A model generated the notes under the pieces. The model made no database searches. It worked only from the letters and a program-made list of their open reading frames with translations, and was not told where the DNA came from. DNA of 50,822 bases from a virus. Positions 17,012 through 24,206 of the stretch are shown piece after piece. The stretch is taken from positions 1-50,822 of IMG/VR virus record IMGVR_UViG_3300035698_003328; one strand, written 5' to 3'. Position numbers and translations under genes: made by a program. How positions within the stretch are numbered: the stretch's first letter is position 1; every line of letters begins with the position of its first letter.

Positions 17012-18025
17012 TTAAGCTCCTTTCTCTTCAATTTTATTACCGACCAAAGTTGCTTTCGCATCTTCTTCAAGCGAACGGGGGTCCCAAAATTCGCGCTTGA
17101 AATCGACTGGAGGATTCTCAGCGAACCGGTCGAGTTGCTTAAGAGGATTCGGCCATGCAGTGCAGAAGCGGTGGTAAGAGCACAGGCGGTTCCACTTTGT
17201 GCATGAGATTGGACGGAGGGGGAAAGCACTCATTATAGTTGGAGGATGACTGTCTTCCATAGCTATGATTGTATCTTCTAAGATATTTGTTTCCCTACGA
17301 AGTTCACTAAACCAATAAAGAATATTGTCGAGCCACTGAGAAGCATCAATGAACGTTCGTCTGCATGGAACACGTTCGAAGCAAGCAGATTTAGACTTAT
17401 AGAATGCAGTTATGTTCACGATGATTCCGTAGACTTTTTCTGCTGGAGTGTAACAAGTTAGGGCATAATGATAAGCTCCAATCTGAGTGCTAAGAAGGAA
17501 GTCGCTAAGCGATGCGTCGCTGATTTGGGACGCAGTCTTATGTTCGAGAGAGAGAAGTAAGCCAGTTTCATTATCCTCTGCGATTGAGTCCATTCGGAAG
17601 TGGAGGGAGATTTCTGGATCTTCACAGAGCATGACTGCACCTGCGACTTCAGTGTGAAGAACCGAATAGCGATGAGCATCTTCAGCGTGAAATTGAACAT
17701 AGTCAGTGAATCCTTCAAGCGCCTTCGCAGCAGTCTTAGGAGCACGTGCTTCATCCGTCTCTCGATCAGGGTAAGTTTCTTCATAATAAGGCATGAAGAA
17801 GTGTTCCCAAGCATCATGAGCAGTCTTGAGACAATAATCGTTGGTTCGAAGAATGTGAGCCAAGCCGCGATGCCAAGCTTCTCCGAAGATCAAGTGATGA
17901 GAAGTTATGTCCGAAGACCATCCAAGTATGTGACGGTAGAAGTAGAATCGTGGACATAGCATGAAGTCGGTTAGTTTACTTGGGTCGATTATTGAGTGTT
18001 CAGGCTGAGTTGGGATGAGATTCAT
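17012..18025 (-). CDS. Cas4/RecB-like PD-(D/E)XK nuclease with Fe-S cluster cysteines
   Basis: 337 aa. The nuclease core shows GEAWHRGL (49-55), Asp146 in FRMDS, ELEHK-type Glu161/Lys163 (SLEHKT) and the QIGAY motif with Gln181 and Tyr185. Cys24 near the N-terminus plus Cys275, Cys282 and Cys288 match the split four-cysteine iron-sulfur layout of Cas4 and AddB. It probably processes DNA ends in recombination or degrades host DNA. Upstream signal AAAAAAGGAGG. A palindrome copy lies between it and the secreted glycosidase gene upstream. Confidence 0.85.
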   Translation of the reverse strand: MNLIPTQPEHSIIDPSKLTDFMLCPRFYFYRHILGWSSDITSHHLIFGEAWHRGLAHILRTNDYCLKTAHDAWEHFFMPYYEETYPDRETDEARAPKTAAKALEGFTDYVQFHAEDAHRYSVLHTEVAGAVMLCEDPEISLHFRMDSIAEDNETGLLLSLEHKTASQISDASLSDFLLSTQIGAYHYALTCYTPAEKVYGIIVNITAFYKSKSACFERVPCRRTFIDASQWLDNILYWFSELRRETNILEDTIIAMEDSHPPTIMSAFPLRPISCTKWNRLCSYHRFCTAWPNPLKQLDRFAENPPVDFKREFWDPRSLEEDAKATLVGNKIEEKGA

Positions 18026-18069
18026 GATTAAAGTCCTCCTTTTTTAAAACATTCTTGCATTCGTCTGGA

Positions 18070-18094
18070 ACTCTCTTGCATAATGTAAGACAGT
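18070..18094. repeat. 25-bp palindrome copy 4
   Basis: Arms ACTCTCTTGCAT and ATGTAAGACAGT. It starts seven bases past the stop of the lipoprotein gene (18101) and precedes the nuclease start. Confidence 0.85.
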
Positions 18095-18100
18095 TTGGCG

Positions 18101-19102
18101 TTAATCATTCACAGTGGCATTCTTAATTCCATCTTCCAGCGGCGTTCTGAGAACCTTCCAGCCGCTTAATCCTTGAGAATAGTTCGCAACGAAGATGACA
18201 AATGCTTTAAGTTCGTAAGATTGAGAGAGATAAGAGTAGACGTTTTTGAGTGTGATTAATTTGTCTGAATCTGATACATTTTGTTCATGAGTATTGACTT
18301 CTGTGACGAAGAGCTTACGATTAGCAGCTTTCGTAAGAGTGGCGAAATGAGAAAGAATGCTTATTTCGCTTGACGTTAATGAACTGCGTGAATAAATGTG
18401 AATATTAAGATCGCTGTGTTCAAGAATTCCACAAACGATGAGATCATTGAGCCAATTATAGTAGCGCGTTTTGCTAGCGATATAAGTCGTCCCGCTCATG
18501 AGAACAATCGCAGTCGGATGAATTTTAAGAACCTCTTCCTGTGACGCTCGGAACCATGCTACGTATTCTTCAGGAGTTAAAGCTCCACATCCTGGGCCGA
18601 GCATGGTCCAATCAACGTTCATGACTTCATTACCGATCTGATAACCGAAGGCATAGTTCTTAGTTGCTGTGACTACATCTTTAAGATAGATGAGCCAATC
18701 AGAGTTAAACCAAGCGTCATTCGCGCAAGTCGGATTAGTTCCCTTAATATTATAGACTGAGGAGTCTTCTAAACGAATGATGTAATTCAGTCCAGATTCC
18801 TTAGCCCAATGAGCTTGTTCAATTAATCGAGGTTGAGCAAGAGGATCATACCAGCGGTCTTTGAAGAATTCTGCAACAGCCCATTTTCCGAGTTGAGCAG
18901 CACGAGTGAAGGTTTCGCGAGTAGGATAATTAGCAGCAAGATTTCCGTTTTCATCAGTGTAGACTTCGTAAGTTAAAATGTGAAGGCCGAGATTAGCATG
19001 ATTAAATGGAATGTTAGTGATTGATGGTTTAGTTGATCCTCCGTGTGAGCAAGCCATGAGAGTGAGAACGATGAGGCAAAGGATGATGGTGAAAGTTTTC
19101 AT
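18101..19102 (-). CDS. Secreted lipoprotein, putative clan GH-A glycoside hydrolase
   Basis: 333 aa. The N-terminus is a lipoprotein signal: MKTFTIILCLIVLTL then the lipobox LMAC with Cys18, followed by Ser, which in diderms would direct sorting to the outer membrane. The mature part fits a TIM-barrel retaining glycosidase of clan GH-A: Asn158-Glu159 in QIGNEV as acid/base, H.Y at 235-237, and Glu268 in LFVTEVN as nucleophile. The likely role is cleavage of a polysaccharide at the host cell surface. It is unusual to find this in an early, non-virion operon. Start supported by GAAGGAGAA. The substrate cannot be told. Confidence 0.85.
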   Translation of the reverse strand: MKTFTIILCLIVLTLMACSHGGSTKPSITNIPFNHANLGLHILTYEVYTDENGNLAANYPTRETFTRAAQLGKWAVAEFFKDRWYDPLAQPRLIEQAHWAKESGLNYIIRLEDSSVYNIKGTNPTCANDAWFNSDWLIYLKDVVTATKNYAFGYQIGNEVMNVDWTMLGPGCGALTPEEYVAWFRASQEEVLKIHPTAIVLMSGTTYIASKTRYYNWLNDLIVCGILEHSDLNIHIYSRSSLTSSEISILSHFATLTKAANRKLFVTEVNTHEQNVSDSDKLITLKNVYSYLSQSYELKAFVIFVANYSQGLSGWKVLRTPLEDGIKNATVND

Positions 19103-19117
19103 TTAGTATTCTCCTTC

Positions 19118-19636
19118 TTATTTAACTCTTACGATAAGACCTTCAAACCTTTTAAGACGCTCTTCTAATATAGTGCTTCGATTTGATAAACTTTCAATCC
19201 TTCTGTTATAGCTTTCTCCTTTATCAGTCAAAAATAATATTTCACGGTTCTTTTCTTTAAGGAGGTCTGTTATCTTAAGTAGTCTAAGATTAACTCCATT
19301 CTTCCAGCCTTCAAGCTTATCAAGTCGATCATCAATAGAGCAAAGGGAGCTATTGATATTTTTTAGCCAGTCTACGTGCCTTTGAAAAGTCTTCTCTATT
19401 CGTTTCTCAAGCGTTAGTGTTTCTGCGTTAGTTTCCTCATACTTCACCCACTCCGCAACAAACATCCAAGGTCTAATAATTAGTTCTTCAAAATCCTTGC
19501 ATGTTTTCCCACCAAACTCGCGGACGATTATATCTCTTTCAGGAATATACCAGACTACATAGTGAACTCCCATAAACTTAGTTGTATACTTCTCTCCACT
19601 CTCAACCATTTCACCAAACGCTTCAGCTCCTGTCAT
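19118..19636 (-). CDS. Coiled-coil hypothetical protein
   Basis: 172 aa beginning MTGAEAFGEMVESGEKY, with GAAGGAGAAG before the ATG at 19636. The first ~70 residues form a compact beta-rich domain with aromatic residues (VHYVVWYIPERDIIV); the rest is a long coiled coil. The N-terminal part resembles small phage domains about which little is known. It ends 15 bp before the lipoprotein gene and overlaps the DUF1937-like gene by 14 bp. Confidence 0.75.
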   Translation of the reverse strand: MTGAEAFGEMVESGEKYTTKFMGVHYVVWYIPERDIIVREFGGKTCKDFEELIIRPWMFVAEWVKYEETNAETLTLEKRIEKTFQRHVDWLKNINSSLCSIDDRLDKLEGWKNGVNLRLLKITDLLKEKNREILFLTDKGESYNRRIESLSNRSTILEERLKRFEGLIVRVK

Positions 19637-20009
19637 CTTCTTCTCCTTCGTTAAGCGTGTTAAAAACATCAATTACTTTAACCAGTTTTCCTCTGCAAAG
19701 AGCTTCATAGATTTCCATTTGAATGCCGACTGAATCTTCCCAGCCATTAAGTGGGAGAATCCATAATTCATCACATTTGCTAAGCATGAGAAGATCGAAA
19801 TTGCTCCAACAGTAAAATCCGACTTCAAACTCTCCCAGTGTTGCAATAGGATGAGTGTAAGCAATGGGTGAGAAGACTGCGTAGCCTTCCTTAAATAATT
19901 TAATCGTTGCTTCGAGAGCAAGCGCATAGCGTTTCTTTTGAACGCGCTTGGATTCTTCTTCATCTTCGCTGATGAATGTGTAAGGTGAAGCGAGGTAGAT
20001 TAGTTTCAT
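19623..20009 (-). CDS. DUF1937-like / nucleoside 2-deoxyribosyltransferase-like protein
   Basis: 128 aa. YLASPY at the start, FSPIAYTHPIA in the middle and DELWILPLNGWEDSVGIQMEI near residue 90 are the landmarks of DUF1937, whose fold resembles nucleoside 2-deoxyribosyltransferases. It may act on nucleotides, but activity is not established for the family. Start after AAAAAGGAGAACG; its ATG overlaps the stop of the 50-aa gene upstream (ATGA). Confidence 0.8.
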   Translation of the reverse strand: MKLIYLASPYTFISEDEEESKRVQKKRYALALEATIKLFKEGYAVFSPIAYTHPIATLGEFEVGFYCWSNFDLLMLSKCDELWILPLNGWEDSVGIQMEIYEALCRGKLVKVIDVFNTLNEGEEDDRS

Positions 20010-20158
20010 CCTTCGTTCTCCTTTTTGTTAAGTTCATCCAGCCCTGGATGTGGCGCTACTGGGGCGAATTTGCAATCGATAAACCGAGTAGCGAACGCTG
20101 ATGACATGCCCTTTCTATGGCGGTTGTTTTTTAGTAAGTATTTCTCGCCAGGCTTCAT
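20006..20158 (-). CDS. Short hypothetical protein (50 aa)
   Basis: 50 aa starting MKPGEKYLLKNNRHRKGMSS. The ATG is seven bases after AAGGAGA, its stop overlaps the next start as ATGA, and it fills an otherwise empty slot in the operon, so it is probably real. Basic N-terminal half; no family recognised. A second in-frame ATG six bases upstream is too close to the ribosome site. Confidence 0.7.
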   Translation of the reverse strand: MKPGEKYLLKNNRHRKGMSSAFATRFIDCKFAPVAPHPGLDELNKKENEG

Positions 20159-20160
20159 CT

Positions 20161-20373
20161 TCATTCTCCTTCCTTCGAAACAAAGACAAAGTCGCCCACT
20201 TCAGCATCGCATTCATAAAGATCGTAAGACTTTCTCAGTTGATCATGCTCGACTAACGCAATCTCACGCAAGTCGAGGAGTGTCGCTTTAAGTGGAACTT
20301 CTTTGAATCGAATCTGAAGCCCGCATTTCGAGCATCGCCAAAGTTCGTTCTTGGAAGTGAATTCGTTATTCAT
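20161..20373 (-). CDS. Small zinc-binding hypothetical protein
   Basis: 70 aa from MNNEFTSKNELW after GGGAGAACC. Contains WRCSKCGLQIRF, one clear zinc-knuckle half, and only one further Cys (YECDAE). The fold is probably a small zinc ribbon or a degenerate one. Its stop overlaps the start region of the 50-aa gene. Confidence 0.7.
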   Translation of the reverse strand: MNNEFTSKNELWRCSKCGLQIRFKEVPLKATLLDLREIALVEHDQLRKSYDLYECDAEVGDFVFVSKEGE

Positions 20374-20412
20374 CTTGGTTCTCCCAAAGCCCTGGGGCAC
20401 TAATCTAACTTG

Positions 20413-20462
20413 GACAAAAAGAAGCCCGCGAAAACCTTAGCCCCGTTCAGCTTTCGCGGGCT
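20413..20462 (-). terminator. Rho-independent terminator of the 20545-20913 gene
   Basis: AGCCCGCGAAA (20423-20433) pairs with TTTCGCGGGCT (20452-20462), an 11-bp perfect stem. On the minus strand it is followed by TCTTTTTG. It lies about 80 bp past the 122-aa gene's stop, so it ends that message before the next operon. Confidence 0.85.
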
Positions 20463-20544
20463 GTTAGCAGGAGAAGGAAAGGAGGAAAGCTTCCACCGCG
20501 TTAGTTAGGTTGAATGGTTGATGAGTTATGAGGAGGAGGACGAA

Positions 20545-20913
20545 TTACTTCTTCATCGTTTTCCGCATTTTCTCCTGGACCTCAGCCGGAAGTTTCGCAA
20601 ACATTTCGATGAACTTCTCTTCGTCAGTCTTCTTCTGGCGGCCAGTGGTTTCCGAAGGCTTCCACTCGGTTTCCAAGTAATTCTTAACCTCTTCGGGCGT
20701 CTTGCCGAGGGCGAGCATTCTACGACCAACGGAGCCGGCTTGGACCTTGAGAGCCTTGACAGCAACATTAAAGGTTGGTCGCTCTCCGAAGAGTTTGACA
20801 AATTCAGTCAGATTCTCACCAACATTCAGATCAGCGACGGCTTTAATTGCTGGGCCAGCATTTTTCTTGTCTGCATCTTTGGGCTGAAAAGTAATTTCCG
20901 TTCTTGTTACCAT
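20545..20913 (-). CDS. Independently expressed early protein
   Basis: 122 aa, basic at the C-terminus, with helix-rich sequence (KFIEMFAKLPAEVQEKMRKTMKK) and a possible DNA-binding central helix pair (AGSVGRRMLALGKTPEEVKNYLE). Unrecognised family. It is the only gene here with its own consensus sigma70 promoter (TTGACA, 17 bp, TATAAT), a strong ribosome site (CAGGAGGAACC) and terminators on both sides. High early expression is therefore likely; an abundant DNA-binding or host-takeover protein is one reading. Confidence 0.82.
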   Translation of the reverse strand: MVTRTEITFQPKDADKKNAGPAIKAVADLNVGENLTEFVKLFGERPTFNVAVKALKVQAGSVGRRMLALGKTPEEVKNYLETEWKPSETTGRQKKTDEEKFIEMFAKLPAEVQEKMRKTMKK

Positions 20914-20957
20914 TTTTGGTTCCTCCTGTTTCGGTGAATGATTTATGATATGGTTTC

Positions 20958-20986
20958 ATTATACGTCGGATGATTGTGGATGTCAA
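20958..20986 (-). promoter_or_regulatory. Consensus sigma70 promoter for the 122-aa gene
   Basis: On the minus strand, TTGACA at 20986-20981, a 17-bp spacer and TATAAT at 20963-20958, both perfect matches. Initiation would fall near 20950, about 40 bases before the ATG at 20913. Confidence 0.9.
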
Positions 20987-21008
20987 GGTTTTTTAATGTT
21001 TAAGGAGA

Positions 21009-21046
21009 GAAAAACATCATTTTTTCTAATGTTCATGATGTTTTTC
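21009..21046 (-). terminator. Terminator upstream of the isolated gene
   Basis: GAAAAACATCAT (21009-21020) pairs with ATGATGTTTTTC (21035-21046), a 12-bp perfect stem whose U-rich arm can serve as the tract. It lies about 30 bp past the 91-aa gene's stop and so would end that message; the arms allow action in both directions. Confidence 0.75.
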
Positions 21047-21076
21047 TTGTGAAATTGTGAAAAACTGCGTTGCTCC

Positions 21077-21352
21077 TCATTCATCCTCCTTATAGTAGCT
21101 TATTATAAGTTTTTCCAAGACTTTCGTTGGACCATATTCTCCATTAGCATTCTCTGCGAGCATTAAAGACTCATCTTCTTCATTCTCATGGGGGAGTCGG
21201 GCATAAATTGCAATTTGTCCAGTAGTTAACACTTCACATGAGAAGATCAGTCCAAGTTCATCAGCAAGAGCTTCGACTTCTGGACGAAGGTCGCGAACTT
21301 CTACGATCTTCTTTTCTCCGTTTGGACGAAGGTATTGAGTTACTTCTAACAT
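21077..21352 (-). CDS. Small hypothetical protein
   Basis: 91 aa after AAAAGGAGAAAG. A beta hairpin (MLEVTQYLRPNGEKKIVEV) followed by helix and beta strands, with an acidic loop; alternating alpha/beta. Unrecognised. It is the last gene before the terminator at 21009-21046. Confidence 0.7.
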   Translation of the reverse strand: MLEVTQYLRPNGEKKIVEVRDLRPEVEALADELGLIFSCEVLTTGQIAIYARLPHENEEDESLMLAENANGEYGPTKVLEKLIISYYKEDE

Positions 21353-21364
21353 AGCTTTCTCCTT

Positions 21365-21439
21365 TTAACTCATTAGCATTAAAAAAATACAAAATGCGAT
21401 CACGGCGAGGAAGTATAGGAAGTCGCGTAAGTCGCTCAT
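21365..21439 (-). CDS. 24-residue single-span membrane peptide
   Basis: MSDLRDFLYFLAVIAFCIFL then MLMS: a polar head and one hydrophobic helix. Its GGGAGAATAA site spans the stop of the upstream gene, with about ten bases to the ATG, and its stop is 12 bp before the next start. It is too short to be certain, but neat operon spacing and a clear membrane helix favour a real gene. Function unknown. Confidence 0.5.
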   Translation of the reverse strand: MSDLRDFLYFLAVIAFCIFLMLMS

Positions 21440-21444
21440 TCGCG

Positions 21445-21861
21445 TTATTCTCCCTCTTCTTCGAAGCCGCCCTCGAAAGCGCGATCAATGAATTCACCTG
21501 CGTCTTGGAGATCAATTTTAGAAAGTTCTCTCCCAACATCCTCGATCTGGATTTGACGAAGGACTTTCTCCGTCAGATTACCACCTTTCGAGCGGAGTGA
21601 AGGAAGTGCGAATCCTCTTCGTTCAAGGTATTCGATTGCGTCGTCAGTTTTTGCGAAGCGATCATCTTCATTTCGGACAGCATGGTTGAGGAGCACGATT
21701 AGGGATTTCTTAACGACGCTGCTGATGCGAGTGATTATTATATTATGCTCGTCGAACCATTTAACAAGATCAGCTATCATTCGGATGTCAAGTTGAGATT
21801 GAGCATTAAGTGTTTGAGGGGAATTCTCCTCATTAGTTGTAAGTTCCTCTTTAATTGTCAT
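21445..21861 (-). CDS. Small acidic hypothetical protein
   Basis: 138 aa starting MTIKEELTTNEENSPQT after GAAGGAGAACAAAGG. Acidic ends and a helical core with Leu/Ile/Val clusters. Not recognised. A copy of the 25-bp palindrome sits upstream (21881-21905), so this may open a new transcription unit. Confidence 0.75.
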   Translation of the reverse strand: MTIKEELTTNEENSPQTLNAQSQLDIRMIADLVKWFDEHNIIITRISSVVKKSLIVLLNHAVRNEDDRFAKTDDAIEYLERRGFALPSLRSKGGNLTEKVLRQIQIEDVGRELSKIDLQDAGEFIDRAFEGGFEEEGE

Positions 21862-21880
21862 CCTTTGTTCTCCTTCTCAA

Positions 21881-21905
21881 ACTCTCTTACATAATGTAAG
21901 AGAGT
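21881..21905. repeat. 25-bp palindrome copy 5 (perfect)
   Basis: Arms ACTCTCTTACAT and ATGTAAGAGAGT are perfectly complementary; flanking AA and TT extend pairing to 14 bp. The best-matching copy. It lies between the genes at 21861 and 21939. Confidence 0.9.
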
Positions 21906-21925
21906 TTTTAATAATTAATCATCAG

Positions 21926-21938
21926 CGGTCGTAGACCG
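21926..21938. repeat. Short-loop hairpin
   Basis: CGGTC and GACCG around GTA. It abuts the stop of the zinc protein at 21939. One of several small hairpins in this block. Confidence 0.55.
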
Positions 21939-22199
21939 TTAACGAACACTAAGACGCTTGAATAATTCTGTCAACATCATCGGAACGTGTTTGTTCCAAC
22001 AATCGTTGCAGAGGTCGAGCGGGAGTTTGTTCTCATCCTTCATGAAGAGGTTGAGTCGAATCAATTTACTTTCTACGACAAGCTCTACTGCGTGCATTGA
22101 TGAGCCTTTGAAGGTAATGTAATTAGCAATAGCTAATTCTCGTACGCATGGGCGAGCCTCAGCGCCACATAAGTCACATTTAGTTACTTCTACTTTCAT
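21939..22199 (-). CDS. Small zinc-binding protein
   Basis: 86 aa after AAAAGGAGAATAATT. CDLCGAEARPC near the N-terminus and LDLCNDCWNKHVP near the C-terminus give two Cys pairs, probably one zinc site. The C-terminal part (LCNDCW then a helix) is similar to the protein at 22389 (LCNECF), so the two look like paralogues. Confidence 0.78.
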   Translation of the reverse strand: MKVEVTKCDLCGAEARPCVRELAIANYITFKGSSMHAVELVVESKLIRLNLFMKDENKLPLDLCNDCWNKHVPMMLTELFKRLSVR

Positions 22200-22201
22200 G
22201 A

Positions 22202-22384
22202 TTAATTATTCTCCTTTTCTTTCTTCATCATTTGTTCTTCAAAAACTCGAAGCTCATACCCTCCTTTGCAAGCACCTTCTCTACAACAAAGACAAGGAGC
22301 AACAATAAACAGGGACTCAAGATTTATGGCTACTCTACTTGTTACGTTTAATTTTTCTCCGCAGTATTGACAATAAAATTTCAT
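22202..22384 (-). CDS. Small zinc-ribbon-like protein
   Basis: 60 aa: FYCQYCGEKL and, about 25 residues later, CLCCREGACKGG give five cysteines. This is the zinc-knuckle layout of many phage early proteins. Start supported by GAAGGATAATGTT. Partner and function unknown. Confidence 0.72.
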   Translation of the reverse strand: MKFYCQYCGEKLNVTSRVAINLESLFIVAPCLCCREGACKGGYELRVFEEQMMKKEKENN

Positions 22385-22388
22385 AACA

Positions 22389-22580
22389 TTATCCTTCTTC
22401 TGGTTGAATGAAGAGCTTCGTTAATGCACTTGGTGCTAATTGTTCGAAGCATTCATTACAAAGCGTTGCAAACATTCCCCGATCAAGGAAGGAGATTTTT
22501 AAACTAACTTCTTCATTAATCGGAGTTTTTCTGAAATGAACATCAGTTAGTTTTTTACAGACTGCGCATAGTTCTCTCAT
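22389..22580 (-). CDS. Small zinc-binding protein (paralogue of 21939)
   Basis: 63 aa from MRELCAVCKKLTDV after GGAGGAATAATT. Cys pairs in LCAVC and ATLCNECFEQL. The C-terminal half resembles the protein at 21939. It starts three bases past the stop of the 183-aa gene. Confidence 0.75.
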   Translation of the reverse strand: MRELCAVCKKLTDVHFRKTPINEEVSLKISFLDRGMFATLCNECFEQLAPSALTKLFIQPEEG

Positions 22581-22582
22581 AA

Positions 22583-23134
22583 TTATTCCTCCAAGCCTCC
22601 ACAATCAATCTCATAGGTTGTTACAGTATTCCTTCGAACAGCCTCTTCCTGAGCAGCCTCCAGGGCTTCATCGTAAGAGCGAAGCTTCGTAGTCTTTGGT
22701 TGAATCTTGCAGACAGTTTCAAGGTCTTTTAGATTAATCATGATGCGAAGAGAATAGAATTGACCATGATGAGTGAATTCACCCTTAATGGAGAGTTCTG
22801 TTTCGCTGCTCGCTTTAATCTCCCATCGAAGTCCTTTAGTATTGTTAAGCCAGCTTTCCTTGAATTGTTTGTAAATTGGTCTGCAGAAGTGTTCGAGAAC
22901 TTCTTCAAGATCGAATGAAGCGGTGTAAATGTAAATCCATCCGGTGAAGACGCTTGAATAATCAGCACGGAAATTTTGTGGCTGCGTTGATGCACAGTAT
23001 TTCGCTAGCGGCGTATTGAAGACGAGGGGGAAAATATCATTAAGCGTTTGCCTCTGCTCCCGCATTCGTTCACGAAGTCGAGAGTGGTCTTTGGAAATTT
23101 CTTTTCGTAGTTTTTGAAGACTTGTGTAAGACAT
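22583..23134 (-). CDS. Hypothetical early protein
   Basis: 183 aa after GAGAGGAGTTAAAAA. Begins with a charged helix, then a beta-rich domain with alternating hydrophobics (TGWIYIYTASFDLE, FYSLRIMINLK). Unrecognised. It is in a tight run with zinc proteins on one side and the 160-aa gene on the other. Confidence 0.75.
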   Translation of the reverse strand: MSYTSLQKLRKEISKDHSRLRERMREQRQTLNDIFPLVFNTPLAKYCASTQPQNFRADYSSVFTGWIYIYTASFDLEEVLEHFCRPIYKQFKESWLNNTKGLRWEIKASSETELSIKGEFTHHGQFYSLRIMINLKDLETVCKIQPKTTKLRSYDEALEAAQEEAVRRNTVTTYEIDCGGLEE

Positions 23135-23137
23135 TTT

Positions 23138-23620
23138 TTAACTCCTCTCACTACGTTCGATTCCGAACGCGGCTTGAATTTCATCTATCATCATAGTTTT
23201 ATCATTCTCTTCGAGGGAGTGGAATAATGCGCTTCCTTCATTGTAGAAATCAGGAGCCAGGTTAGAAGGACTGTATCCGAACATTCGAACGAGATAATGA
23301 TCAAAATCAGGATGACAAGTAGGATTAAGGACTTTAAAAATCCACTCAAGTTCATTTGCTTGACGAGGAAAAAGCAATGTTAGAGCTGGAACAGAGGAAC
23401 TTTCATACTCCATCCTCTCTCCAACGCCGAGCCAATTCGCTGCATCAGCGAACGGGCAATAGTTATTTGTGATTCCTCTCCAACTAATCGGAGGCAACCA
23501 GCGATACTCGTTCCAGTTCTTGACAAGATTAATGAGAAGATCTCGTGCTCCATAGGCTGAGTATTCTTCAAGAGCGAAGAGTGCAGCGCGGATTATGAGT
23601 TCTCGATCTTCGTGAGTCAT
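23138..23620 (-). CDS. Hypothetical early protein
   Basis: 160 aa after AAAAGGAGAATAACGA. Helical start, then Trp/Tyr-rich middle (NEYRWLPPISWRGITNNYCPFADAANW, shown in part) and a helical end. Cys and His are scattered; no metal motif clear. Unrecognised. Confidence 0.72.
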   Translation of the reverse strand: MTHEDRELIIRAALFALEEYSAYGARDLLINLVKNWNEYRWLPPISWRGITNNYCPFADAANWLGVGERMEYESSSVPALTLLFPRQANELEWIFKVLNPTCHPDFDHYLVRMFGYSPSNLAPDFYNEGSALFHSLEENDKTMMIDEIQAAFGIERSERS

Positions 23621-23635
23621 TCGTTATTCTCCTTT

Positions 23636-23650
23636 TCGTTCTTCGAACGA
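23636..23650. repeat. Short-loop hairpin TCGTTC-TTC-GAACGA
   Basis: Perfect 6-bp arms around TTC in the gap before the 160-aa gene; related in stem sequence to 26401 and to the array at 28820. Confidence 0.6.
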
Positions 23651-23729
23651 GGTTTATTTCACAAAGAGTGTTTTTAATTCGATTATTGGTGACATTATTA
23701 TTCTTTCTTCGAAGGATTCCTTCCAAACT

Positions 23730-23900
23730 TTATCTCGGATCGTACTTAGGCTGAAGCGTCCCACAATCTTTGCAGTAGTTATCCTTTCTATCGCCGATGC
23801 GCCCGCATTCAACGCACCGCTTGAACTGATCTTTGCCGCATTGCGAGCAATACCACTCAATACTGGATACTTCTTTTCTGCACCTTGAGCACGTTTTCAT
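23730..23900 (-). CDS. Double zinc-ribbon mini-protein
   Basis: 56 aa: MKTCSRCRKEVSSIEWYCSQ, then CGKDQFKRCVECGRIGD and NYCKDCGTLQPKYDPR. Eight cysteines in four CxxC pairs are the hallmark of two zinc ribbons, the strongest zinc-binding signature here. AAGGAGAACTAAA precedes the ATG at 23900. An overlapping open frame on the same strand (68 codons, ending at 23654) is a shadow. Such small double ribbons often bind nucleic acids or polymerases; the target is unknown. Confidence 0.85.
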   Translation of the reverse strand: MKTCSRCRKEVSSIEWYCSQCGKDQFKRCVECGRIGDRKDNYCKDCGTLQPKYDPR

Positions 23901-23914
23901 TTTAGTTCTCCTTC

Positions 23915-24181
23915 TTATTCTCCGACTAAGCGGAATTTATTATCATGCTCATTCAGCGGAACATAATAAATAAATAACTTCCCGTCCTTAACCTCTGCTT
24001 CTTGCTCTTGTTCAAAATCCAGAACGCGGCCGAGATTAAGAGCAAAATCTTCGTTGATTGCTTGAGTAAAATTCTCTTTCCCATCTTCGAGTGTTAGTGT
24101 AATAATTGGAAAGCGTTCTACATCCTCTGCTCCAATGTACTCGATTGCGAGAATGATTCGTTGCTTCTCTTCTTTTTTCAT
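23915..24181 (-). CDS. Small hypothetical protein
   Basis: 88 aa after GGAAGGAGTAGGAAG. A small alpha/beta protein with beta strands at both ends (RIILAIEYIG, KLFIYYVPLNE). Unrecognised; the run of closely spaced neighbours suggests it is real. Confidence 0.72.
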   Translation of the reverse strand: MKKEEKQRIILAIEYIGAEDVERFPIITLTLEDGKENFTQAINEDFALNLGRVLDFEQEQEAEVKDGKLFIYYVPLNEHDNKFRLVGE

Positions 24182-24206
24182 CTTCCTACTCCTTCCTTCA
24201 TTGAAG

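Noticed and set aside
17811-17835. GGTTCGAA-like T-loop suggesting a tRNA
   Set aside because: No acceptor stem or anticodon arm around it; it is inside the nuclease gene. No tRNA gene was found anywhere.
23654-23860. 68-codon minus frame in the zinc-ribbon gene
   Set aside because: No ribosome site; a different frame there gives a complete eight-cysteine protein with AAGGAG before its ATG.
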